From NCBI GenBank assembly GCA_045600905.1, contig JAZRYT010000070.1, positions 1 to 14,575 of the forward strand: a stretch of 14,575 nt of DNA. Direction: 5' to 3'. The DNA is from F23-D06 sp045600905. Its GTDB lineage: Bacteria; Bacteroidota; Bacteroidia; Bacteroidales; WCHB1-69. Below the pieces are notes generated by a model, which saw only the letters and a program-made list of their open reading frames with translations, made no database searches and had not been told where the DNA came from. The first letter of the stretch is position 1, and every line of letters begins with the position of its first letter. Shown here one piece after another: positions 7,121 to 13,134 of the stretch. The position numbers and the translations under genes were made by a program.

Positions 7121-7175
7121 CAAAAATGCAAAACGAAATGATGCCGTGAAATCTGATTTGTCAATGTGGAAATCA
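7121..7175 (-). promoter_or_regulatory. hcp promoter region with candidate operator dyad
   Basis: CATTTTTG (7121-7128, - strand) is one mismatch from TAnnTTTG and is followed by CGGC, as at several promoters here. No good -33 box is seen. A 22-bp dyad, TGATTT and AAATCA separated by 10 nt, lies at 7154-7175. It could be a Crp/Fnr-class operator, but the 6-bp arms may occur by chance, and it touches the terminator T-tract of the neighbouring gene. Confidence 0.35.
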
Positions 7176-7205
7176 AAAAAAAATGCGCCACCGCCGGGTA
7201 GCGCA
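7175..7205 (-). terminator. Terminator of the small membrane protein gene
   Basis: On the - strand TGCGCTACC (7197-7205) faces GGTGGCGCA (7184-7192) over a short CGGC loop with one mismatch. Nine Ts follow (7175-7183). It lies 26 nt past the stop of the gene ending at 7231 and isolates it from hcp. Confidence 0.8.
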
Positions 7206-7230
7206 TCAAGTTGGTTGTTTTACAATATTA

Positions 7231-7680
7231 TTATTCCTCGTATTTGAATTTTTCTTTCAAAAAGGCTATCTCATCCTCTTCCATTTCAGAAGTCTTGATG
7301 ATAGCTACGGTTTTGTCTCCGCTTACAATAATATAATCGTCATTATCGCGCTTCATCACGCAATCTTCCCGCTTACCCTTAAAAGTATTCACACGGAATG
7401 TGCCCTTATTCAAATATGCGATTTTGACATTATCGTCTTCAAATTTGATAAATTCGGGATAAAGACGAGTGCGGTACGCATGGTGCAACATCAATCCTGT
7501 AATGGCAGCAAACTCGACAAATAGGCCTAAATAATAAACCCAAGGATGGTCAATAGCAACATCAAACATAAGCGTTGCCACATCAAACAACAAATATAAC
7601 AGTACGATTAACAACATCCAACGAATCAGACGTTTATTCATTTTTTTATACGAAAATTTCATTTTATCAACCATAATCAT
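7231..7680 (-). CDS. Small two-helix membrane protein, unknown function
   Basis: This 149-residue protein is not recognised. A basic N-terminus (KKMNKRLIR) precedes two hydrophobic segments at about 21-41 and 47-66, so both ends probably face the cytosol. Residues 75-149 form a charged, beta-prone domain beginning LYPEFIKFEDDNVKI and ending in an acidic helix. The arrangement resembles the membrane protein at 4090-4635 (two helices, then a small PH-like domain), although no clear sequence identity is seen. The start at 7680 is uncertain: in-frame ATGs also occur at 7674, 7662 and 7641, and the one at 7662 (MKFSYKKMNKR) is equally plausible. It is flanked by its own terminator and, upstream, by a pair of REP-like palindromes, so it is probably monocistronic. 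Confidence 0.75.
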   Translation of the reverse strand: MIMVDKMKFSYKKMNKRLIRWMLLIVLLYLLFDVATLMFDVAIDHPWVYYLGLFVEFAAITGLMLHHAYRTRLYPEFIKFEDDNVKIAYLNKGTFRVNTFKGKREDCVMKRDNDDYIIVSGDKTVAIIKTSEMEEDEIAFLKEKFKYEE

Positions 7681-7715
7681 CGTTTATTTAAATTTTTCGT
7701 GCATTGTTTTTATCA

Positions 7716-7806
7716 TCGGAGACGGTGCAGTGCACCGTCTCCGACATTGTCTCCGAATAAACATAGTACGTTTTTTTCAGGAGACGGTGCGGTGCACCGT
7801 CTCTAC
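7716..7806. repeat. Pair of REP-like palindromes (REPIN-like)
   Basis: The first copy (7716-7744) is the most perfect in the window, with 14-bp arms around a single G. It lacks a GTAG flank. The second (7781-7803) has 10-bp arms around GGT and carries GTAG on the - strand (7803-7806). Thirty-six nt including a run of Ts separate them. The second copy reads into the stop codon of the gene ending at 7803. Confidence 0.9.
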
Positions 7807-9086
7807 GGCCAGCGTTCAAATGCTGCTTTTTCGAGTGTTTCTTGTGCGGAAGGATGGGCTATGGAAATCAGCAGTTTGGCGCGTTCGCGCATCGGTTTTC
7901 CAAACAGGTTGACGGCTCCGAACTCCGTGATGACCCAATGGACGATGGTGCGCGGAGTTACTACGCCGGCGCCTTCTGCTAGAGTGGGCACTATTTTGCT
8001 GACGCCTTTGGCGGTCATAGCGGGCATAGCGATAATCGGGATGCCGCCTTCACTGGCCACGGCGCCAAGCATAAAGTCGAGCTGTCCGCCCGAGCCGCTG
8101 AACACCTTCGTTCCGATGGAGTCCGCGCAGACCTGCCCGGTAAGGTCGATTTGGATGGCGGAGTTCAGCGCCACCACCTTAGGATTTTGAGCAATAATAC
8201 TCGGACTGTTGGTATAGGCCACGTCCTGCATCAGCACATCGGGATTGCGGTGGACAAAATCATACAGTTTCTGTGTACCTTTCAAGAAGGTGGCCACGTG
8301 TTTGCCCACATCTATTTTCTTGTGGCGGCCGTTGATGACGCCGCTTTCTATCAATGGGATGACGCCGTCGGAGAACATTTCGGAATGGATGCCCATATCG
8401 CGATGGTTGCCTAACTGAGCCAATACCGCGTTGGGGATGCTGCCGATACCGATTTGCAATGTGGCGCCGTCGGGAATGAGTTCGGCCGCGCGTTTGCCTA
8501 TCATAACATCCTGTTCGGACAACGGAGGAAATTCCGCCTCCAGCAACGGCACGTCGTTGCGCACAAAAGCGGTGATTTTGGACATCGGGATGCGCGCATC
8601 TCCGTAGCAGAACGGCATATTGCGGTTCACCTGCGCGATGACATAGCGTGCTTGCTCGATGGCTGCCAACGTGCAATCCACGGACGTGCCCAACGACACG
8701 TAGCCTTCCTCGTCCGGTTCGCTGACGGTCAGAAACACGCCATCCACGGGCTGAAAGCCCTCGCGAATGATGCGCGCCGTGTCAGAAAGTGAGCAGGGAA
8801 TATAGTCGGCATAGCCGGTTTGCGTGGCTTTTCGGACGTTACCGCCTACGAAGAATGAATCCAGATGGAAGTTCTGCGCATATTGCGGCAGCACGTAATC
8901 GGCATAGCCCTCCGTATAAAGATGCGTGATGTGGACGTTTTGAAGTTCAGGGGCGCGAGCCACCAGGGCTTTGATGAGTAATTCTGGAGCAGCGGCGACA
9001 CAGGGCCAATGCAGTCGGTCACCGGATTGAACCATCTTGACAGCCTCTTCAGCCGTGACGAATTTCATAGTAGAGATGTTTTCCAT
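7803..9086 (-). CDS. Acetyl-CoA hydrolase / CoA-transferase family protein
   Basis: This 427-residue family I CoA-transferase-like enzyme probably moves CoA between acetyl-CoA and another short-chain acid (butyrate, 4-hydroxybutyrate or succinate), or hydrolyses acetyl-CoA. The glycine-rich motif QIGIGSIPNA is at 211-220. The catalytic glutamate, which forms the glutamyl-CoA thioester, is E236 in HSEMFSDG. A second CoA-binding segment, GSGGQLDF, is at about 331-338. Length is typical of the Cat1/4-hydroxybutyrate CoA-transferase group. Substrate cannot be read from sequence alone. Two start codons, 9086 and 9068, sit in a near-perfect 18-bp tandem duplication; the downstream one (MKFVTAEEAV) matches the family N-terminus better. 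The stop codon TAG is part of a REP-like element. It is divergent from pfk. Confidence 0.92.
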   Translation of the reverse strand: MENISTMKFVTAEEAVKMVQSGDRLHWPCVAAAPELLIKALVARAPELQNVHITHLYTEGYADYVLPQYAQNFHLDSFFVGGNVRKATQTGYADYIPCSLSDTARIIREGFQPVDGVFLTVSEPDEEGYVSLGTSVDCTLAAIEQARYVIAQVNRNMPFCYGDARIPMSKITAFVRNDVPLLEAEFPPLSEQDVMIGKRAAELIPDGATLQIGIGSIPNAVLAQLGNHRDMGIHSEMFSDGVIPLIESGVINGRHKKIDVGKHVATFLKGTQKLYDFVHRNPDVLMQDVAYTNSPSIIAQNPKVVALNSAIQIDLTGQVCADSIGTKVFSGSGGQLDFMLGAVASEGGIPIIAMPAMTAKGVSKIVPTLAEGAGVVTPRTIVHWVITEFGAVNLFGKPMRERAKLLISIAHPSAQETLEKAAFERWP

Positions 9087-9292
9087 AGCAGTGATGTTTT
9101 AGAAAGCGGGGGCGAAAATAAGAAAATTAACGATGCAAAAAAATACTTGGAACCTGAAAACTGTTCCGACGCAGCAAGCGAAAGCAAAGACACAACTTGT
9201 TTGGCTTTGCTGAGCTGCAAGGAGAATATGAACGTAGTGAATAAACTTGAAACTATTTTTGTATTTTTGCGGTTCTTAAAAACAAACTAATA
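9087..9292. promoter_or_regulatory. Divergent intergenic region with pfk promoter and a hairpin
   Basis: This 206-nt gap separates the CoA-transferase and pfk. Two overlap-free copies of TATTTTTG stand in tandem at 9254-9261 and 9262-9269, both matching TAnnTTTG; the second is followed by CGG and is 24 nt from the pfk ATG. No -33 box fits. A stem-loop is possible at 9171-9218: GCAGC pairs with GCTGC outside, and AGCAAAG pairs with CTTTGCT inside. Its role is unknown. No convincing promoter was found for the leftward gene. Confidence 0.5.
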
Positions 9293-10399
9293 ATGTCACA
9301 CAAAATACTAGTGGCCACCGGCGGTGGCGATTGTCCCGGACTGAATGCGGTGATTCGCGGTATCGTGAAACGCGCTCATCTGGACAATGAAGATTGGAAA
9401 ATTTTCGGATGCATAGAATCTTTCAACGGCATCCTCAAAGATGAAATGGAGCTCGTCGAATTAACGGATGATATGGTTTCCGGCCTGCACGTAAAAGGCG
9501 GCACCATCATCAAAACAACTAATAAAGGTGGTCCTTTCCATTTTCCTGTAAAACAAGAAGATGGCACATGGAAGATTGAAGACCGTTCCGAACTGATGAA
9601 AAAAAGAATCGAGGCGCTCGGTTTCGACGCCATCATCAACATCGGCGGCGACGGTTCACAAGCTATTTCCAAACAATTGATGGATATGGGGATCAACGTC
9701 GTCGGCGTGCCCAAGACCATTGACAACGACCTTTCCTCCACAGACTTCACCTTCGGTTTCCAGACTGCCGTGCAGATTGCTACGGAAGCCTTTGACAAAC
9801 TCGTGACGACGGCCGAAAGCCACAACCGCGTGTTCATTATGGAAGTAATGGGCCGCGATGCCGGCTGGATTGCCCTGCACACCGCGATTGCCGGCGGCGC
9901 CGAAATCTGCATCATCCCGGAAATCCCCTACGATCCCAAAGCGATTGCCAAGAAAATCGAGACCCGCTACAAGGACGGTATGGGATTCTGCAACATCGTG
10001 ATTGCCGAAGGCGCCAAGAAAGCCGACGGAAAAGTCACCGGCAACGCCCCGACAGCCGTTGGAGACCGCCACATCAAGCTCGGCGGCGTGGGCGACGTCC
10101 TCCGCCAAGAACTCCTCGACCTCGGCATCGAACACGACGTGCGCGTCACCGTCCTCGGACACCTCCAGCGCGGCGGCACACCCGTGGCCTACGACCGCAT
10201 CCTCGCCACACAGTTCGGCGTGAAAGCCTTCGAACTCGTCAAAGAAAAACGCTATGGCAACCTCGTAGTCTATCATCACCCCGACATTTCCTGCGTTCCC
10301 ATTGAGGAAGCCCTCCAAAAACCACACCTCGTGCAACCTGACAAAGACTTCCTCATCCACGCAGCCAAAGGAATCGGAATGAGCTTCGGCGACAACTAG
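9293..10399 (+). CDS. 6-phosphofructokinase
   Basis: This enzyme phosphorylates fructose 6-phosphate to fructose 1,6-bisphosphate, the committing step of glycolysis. The 368 residues fit the longer group III PFK type. The N-terminal nucleotide loop is GGGDCPGLN (10-18). GGDGS (118-122) carries Gly at the position that usually separates ATP enzymes (Gly) from PPi enzymes (Asp). PKTIDND (140-146) has Lys where E. coli PfkA has Gly; this Lys is frequent in PPi-dependent and group III enzymes. Substrate motif MGRDAGW is at 186-192 and LQRGG near 295. ATP use is the simpler prediction, but donor specificity is not certain. The ATG at 9293 is the only sensible start. A REP-like palindrome begins at the stop codon. 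Confidence 0.95.
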   Translation: MSHKILVATGGGDCPGLNAVIRGIVKRAHLDNEDWKIFGCIESFNGILKDEMELVELTDDMVSGLHVKGGTIIKTTNKGGPFHFPVKQEDGTWKIEDRSELMKKRIEALGFDAIINIGGDGSQAISKQLMDMGINVVGVPKTIDNDLSSTDFTFGFQTAVQIATEAFDKLVTTAESHNRVFIMEVMGRDAGWIALHTAIAGGAEICIIPEIPYDPKAIAKKIETRYKDGMGFCNIVIAEGAKKADGKVTGNAPTAVGDRHIKLGGVGDVLRQELLDLGIEHDVRVTVLGHLQRGGTPVAYDRILATQFGVKAFELVKEKRYGNLVVYHHPDISCVPIEEALQKPHLVQPDKDFLIHAAKGIGMSFGDN

Positions 10400-10451
10400 T
10401 AGAGACGGTGCACCGCACCGTCTCTTAAACCATACCACACCGCACCGTCTC
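10399..10451. repeat. REP-like palindrome plus half copy after pfk
   Basis: GTAG (10399-10402) opens a palindrome with 11-bp arms, AGAGACGGTGC and GCACCGTCTCT (10401-10425), around ACC. A right-half copy, CACCGCACCGTCTC, follows at 10438-10451. The pfk stop codon TAG (10397-10399) shares its last base with the GTAG. The hairpin could also stabilise or end the pfk transcript. Confidence 0.9.
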
Positions 10452-10459
10452 AAAATGAT

Positions 10460-10620
10460 GTTTCAGGTTTCAAGTTTCAGGTTTCAGGTTTCAAGTTTTA
10501 CACACATCTACTTCTCTACATTTCTACACATTATCGCATTATCACTTTATCGCATTATCACTTTATCGCATTATCACTTTATCGCATTATCACATTATCG
10601 CATTATAACATTAGCAAATT
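10460..10620. repeat. GTTTCAR heptamers and 16-bp CATTATCG-type tandem array
   Basis: Heptamers GTTTCAG, GTTTCAA, GTTTCAG, GTTTCAG, GTTTCAA and GTTTTAC run from 10460 to 10501. After a short CTACA-rich link, five 16-bp units of CATTATCGCATTATCA or CTTTATCGCATTATCA run from 10529 to 10608, with a degenerate piece to 10620. Each unit is two 8-bp subunits. The array stops 12 nt before the sirtuin ATG. No gene is supported here. Confidence 0.9.
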
Positions 10621-11310
10621 ATGAAAAATCTTGTTGTCCTTTCCGGTGCCGGCATTAGTGCCGAAAGCGGGATCAGCACTTTCCGAGACAGCGACGGTCT
10701 CTGGGAGAACTACAACGTGGAAGACGTGGCCAGCATTGACGGCTGGTACCGTAATCCCGACTTGATGATAGACTTCTACAACGAGCGCCGCGCGCAACTT
10801 GAGAAGGCACAGCCCAACGACGCGCACAAGTTAGTGGCCGAGTTGGAGAAATACTATAACGTCACTGTTGTCACGCAAAACATTGACAATCTGCACGAAC
10901 GCGGTGGTTCCACCAACATCATCCATTTACACGGAGAGGCCACCAAAGTATGCAGCGAAAACGGCAAGCGCTATGTCCAGGACATCGGCTATCGTCCCAT
11001 CTGTCCAAATGAACGCACACCGGATGGTGCCCGTATGCGTCCCTTCATCGTATGGTTCGGCGAAGCTGTGCCTATGCTGGACGAAGCGGCCAAGGCCGTC
11101 GAGAAGGCCGACATCCTCGTCATCATCGGCACCTCTCTGAACGTCTATCCTGCCGCAGGCCTACTCTACTACGCCCCCACCGACACGCCCATCTATGTCA
11201 TAGACCCGAAAGACGTGCAACCCATCACCAGACGCGTACACTTCATCAAAGACGTGGCCACGAAAGGAATGAAGAAGCTGTTTGTGGAACTGGGAATTAC
11301 AACAAACTAA
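10621..11310 (+). CDS. cobB: Sir2-family NAD-dependent protein deacylase, SIRT5/CobB-like
   Basis: This cytosolic sirtuin removes acyl groups from lysines using NAD. The 229 residues match bacterial CobB. The NAD-binding motif GAGISAESGISTFRD is at 9-23, TQNIDNLHERGG at 85-96, and the catalytic His is H104 in LHGE. GTSLNVYPAAG is at 170-180. Y53 and R56 in DFYNERR match the Tyr/Arg pair that gives SIRT5 and E. coli CobB their preference for succinyl and malonyl lysine, so desuccinylase activity is likely. The small domain keeps only C111 and C128 where zinc-binding sirtuins have four cysteines, so zinc is probably absent. The ATG at 10621 fits the family. No promoter is seen; it may be read through from pfk across 221 nt of repeats. 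Confidence 0.94.
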   Translation: MKNLVVLSGAGISAESGISTFRDSDGLWENYNVEDVASIDGWYRNPDLMIDFYNERRAQLEKAQPNDAHKLVAELEKYYNVTVVTQNIDNLHERGGSTNIIHLHGEATKVCSENGKRYVQDIGYRPICPNERTPDGARMRPFIVWFGEAVPMLDEAAKAVEKADILVIIGTSLNVYPAAGLLYYAPTDTPIYVIDPKDVQPITRRVHFIKDVATKGMKKLFVELGITTN

Positions 11311-11326
11311 GCACTAGCATCTTATT

Positions 11327-11376
11327 GATTATTAAGATACTAAAATATTAAGTTATTAAGAATTAAGCTATTAAAA
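11327..11376. repeat. A/T-rich TATTAAG-type repeat
   Basis: Units related to TATTAAG (ATTATTAAG, ATATTAAG, TTATTAAG, GAATTAAG, CTATTAAA) recur between the sirtuin and lipoprotein genes. Nothing else is recognised in this 122-nt gap, and no TAnnTTTG promoter was found. Confidence 0.5.
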
Positions 11377-11432
11377 ATAGATTTTCCTCCACTATTCATT
11401 GTCACACTCATACATTTTTATTCAAGTTTATT

Positions 11433-11891
11433 ATGAAAATAAAAAATCTCCTCATCGTTCTATGTTTTGCCATTTCCGCAGTAGCTGTCACAGGTTGTTA
11501 TCCTGAAGGCGGTGCGCGCGGAGGAAACATTAATGCACCAGATTACCGTATCATCGGTACTTGGCAAATCACGCATACCTTTCTAAACGGCACGGAAATA
11601 GATTCCACCAACTACTTGTGCAATCAACCTGCCACTTTCTATTACTTTTACGCTGACCACGTTTTGAATGTGATGACTTACTACAACGGACAAGTACGCG
11701 AATCAACAGCCGGATTTTGGTATTTCAAAGACAAAAACAAATTTCTAAACTTGGATTTCTCCCTCGTCGGCCAACGCAACCTGTTTGACGCAAGCATTAT
11801 CAAGCTGACCAAGAAAGAGTTAATATACGAATACGATGATGAGGAGGGGAATCATTGGAAAATACAGTTAAACAACCGTTCCTTTTTCTAG
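11433..11891 (+). CDS. Small lipoprotein, lipocalin-like domain
   Basis: This 152-residue protein has a lipoprotein signal peptide. A KIKN start is followed by a hydrophobic stretch (5-19) and the lipobox AVTGC, with Cys22 as the lipidated residue. The mature protein starts CYPEGGARGGN, a flexible glycine-rich linker. It then has a beta-rich domain with DYRIIGTWQIT (about 37-47), which resembles the first strand (GTW motif) of lipocalin-like Bacteroidota lipoproteins. Eight or so alternating strands are plausible. It should sit in the periplasm or outer membrane. No function can be assigned. The ATG at 11433 gives a proper signal peptide. It stands alone, 122 nt after the sirtuin gene, and is followed by a strong terminator. 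Its TAG stop adjoins GACGGTGC, possibly a REP remnant. Confidence 0.82.
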   Translation: MKIKNLLIVLCFAISAVAVTGCYPEGGARGGNINAPDYRIIGTWQITHTFLNGTEIDSTNYLCNQPATFYYFYADHVLNVMTYYNGQVRESTAGFWYFKDKNKFLNLDFSLVGQRNLFDASIIKLTKKELIYEYDDEEGNHWKIQLNNRSFF

Positions 11892-11930
11892 GACGGTGCT
11901 TTCTTTTTGTAGTACGTAATTATATACGGG

Positions 11931-11964
11931 AAAATGCTTTCTGTTTTCAGAAGGCATTTTTTTT
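11931..11964 (+). terminator. Intrinsic terminator after lipoprotein gene
   Basis: AAAATGCTTTCTG (11931-11943) pairs with CAGAAGGCATTTT (11948-11960) over a TTTT loop, with one T-G wobble. A run of Ts reaches 11964. It lies 40 nt past the stop codon and between converging genes; the complementary strand has a shorter T-run, so it may also serve the gene ending at 12000. Confidence 0.85.
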
Positions 11965-11999
11965 GGCGTCTTTACAAAGCAGATCAGTTCAGAAAGCTT

Positions 12000-13010
12000 T
12001 TATTCTCGCATTTTCATCACGTCATATACAGGAACACCAACGACCTCCTGCAAGGCGGAACGCATTCTTTCGGAATCCACAGAAAAGCCTGACGGGGATG
12101 TAGGATTAATGCAGACAGCCAACAAGTTAGGACGTTTTAAGACCATCAGTCTTCCTCCCTTTTGCAGAAAGCCTCCCAAACTGATGGGGGTGACAAATAT
12201 TTTGGTGAAATCCTTCACAACCAGCACTACCTCCTTCACATTGGGTTGTACTCGAAGATAGTCCAACATCGCATCTGTCACGATGCCGCTGACGAACAAG
12301 GTATTACCGTGGCTGAAGAGTTTTTCCTTACATTTGGTGAAAAGCAGCGGGGAAGCGATGGGCAACCTATGGAGGTTGTCGTGCCCAATCGCGCAGATTC
12401 CCGGTTCTGAGGTCAAAAGTTCCTCACGGATATCTGTTTCGAATTCGGGGAGTTGGGTCAGCTGATACACGAATTTGGTTTTAGCCACCACGGAGTTCAA
12501 ATCGGGAGCAATGGCGGCGCCCGTTGTAAGGATCAGGCCTTCGGTGACAGCAGGTGATGCAGGGCTTTTGCGCGACAAAGCGCCATCCACAATTGTCAAA
12601 TCCACGCCTAGTTCGTCCATTTGCGATATCAGCGCACGCACGCGCCCCGTAGATGCGGGCCCCGTCAATATCACTTTGCCTCTCTGCAGCACACGCGCTG
12701 TGACCAAACGACCCAACGACGTCATCTCATCAGAAACCTGGCAGATTTCCGACAACAACTGCCGACTGCGGTAGTGGTACTCCGACGTGACAAAATACAT
12801 ACCCTCCGTCAACTCTATTTCGGGCTTCTCCGTCTGCGTTACCTGATCGGTTTTCTCGCCATCCAATCCAATAGACGTCACCGCCACCACCCTATCCGTC
12901 TGCTTGAGCAGCTCAAGGATATAGTTCAAACAAACCGTCTTGCCGGTATTTTTTGCCATACCGACAATAGACAGACTGCGAAGGGACGATATTTGGTTGA
13001 TAATGGACAA
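12000..13010 (-). CDS. P-loop NTPase of uncertain function (possible KamB-like)
   Basis: This soluble P-loop protein of about 336 residues has its nucleotide-binding loop, GMAKNTGKT, near the N-terminus after the strand SLSIV. The loop has five residues between its glycines, one more than the usual GxxxxGKT. A Walker B-like strand VDLTIVDGAL lies about 120 residues on. It also contains the segments SIGLDGEKTD and TEKPEIEL. These features recall KamB, a reactivase subunit of lysine 5,6-aminomutase, but no aminomutase genes are adjacent, so this is a weak guess; MobB-like ATPases are an alternative. The frame is open to a GTG at 13052, but that lies inside a REP-like palindrome. The TTG at 13010, inside an ATTATC/ATTGTC repeat, is taken as a provisional start. 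Confidence 0.7.
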   Translation of the reverse strand: MSIINQISSLRSLSIVGMAKNTGKTVCLNYILELLKQTDRVVAVTSIGLDGEKTDQVTQTEKPEIELTEGMYFVTSEYHYRSRQLLSEICQVSDEMTSLGRLVTARVLQRGKVILTGPASTGRVRALISQMDELGVDLTIVDGALSRKSPASPAVTEGLILTTGAAIAPDLNSVVAKTKFVYQLTQLPEFETDIREELLTSEPGICAIGHDNLHRLPIASPLLFTKCKEKLFSHGNTLFVSGIVTDAMLDYLRVQPNVKEVVLVVKDFTKIFVTPISLGGFLQKGGRLMVLKRPNLLAVCINPTSPSGFSVDSERMRSALQEVVGVPVYDVMKMRE

Positions 13011-13037
13011 TGGATAATGAATACGGGGTATCGGAAT

Positions 13038-13119
13038 GTAGAGACGGTGCACTGCACCGTCTCATTAGGTGACAACATTGATAACCTATTATAGAGACGG
13101 TGCACTGCACCGTCTCTAC
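13038..13119. repeat. REPIN-like inverted pair of GTAG palindromes
   Basis: One palindrome (13041-13063, 11-bp arms around C) is preceded by GTAG at 13038-13041. The second (13092-13118, 13-bp arms around C) is followed by CTAC at 13116-13119, which is GTAG on the other strand. The two therefore face each other across 28 nt. This fills most of the gap between the P-loop and aminopeptidase genes. Confidence 0.92.
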
Positions 13120-13134
13120 GGCAATGCGTTGGTT

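Noticed and set aside
9656..10453. 265-residue open frame on the - strand opposite pfk
   Set aside because: It is antisense to a clearly functional enzyme gene, has no recognisable domains, and follows from high GC at third codon positions.
10529..10608. CRISPR array
   Set aside because: The units are contiguous 16-bp repeats with no unique spacers and there are no cas genes.
10455..10658. 67-residue open frame on the + strand
   Set aside because: It is a translation of tandem repeats (repeating FQVSS and ALSHYRIIT) and overlaps the start of the sirtuin gene.
13011..13052. GTG start and 14-residue extension of the P-loop protein
   Set aside because: The codons come from a REP-like palindrome and low-complexity repeat rather than from a conserved N-terminus.
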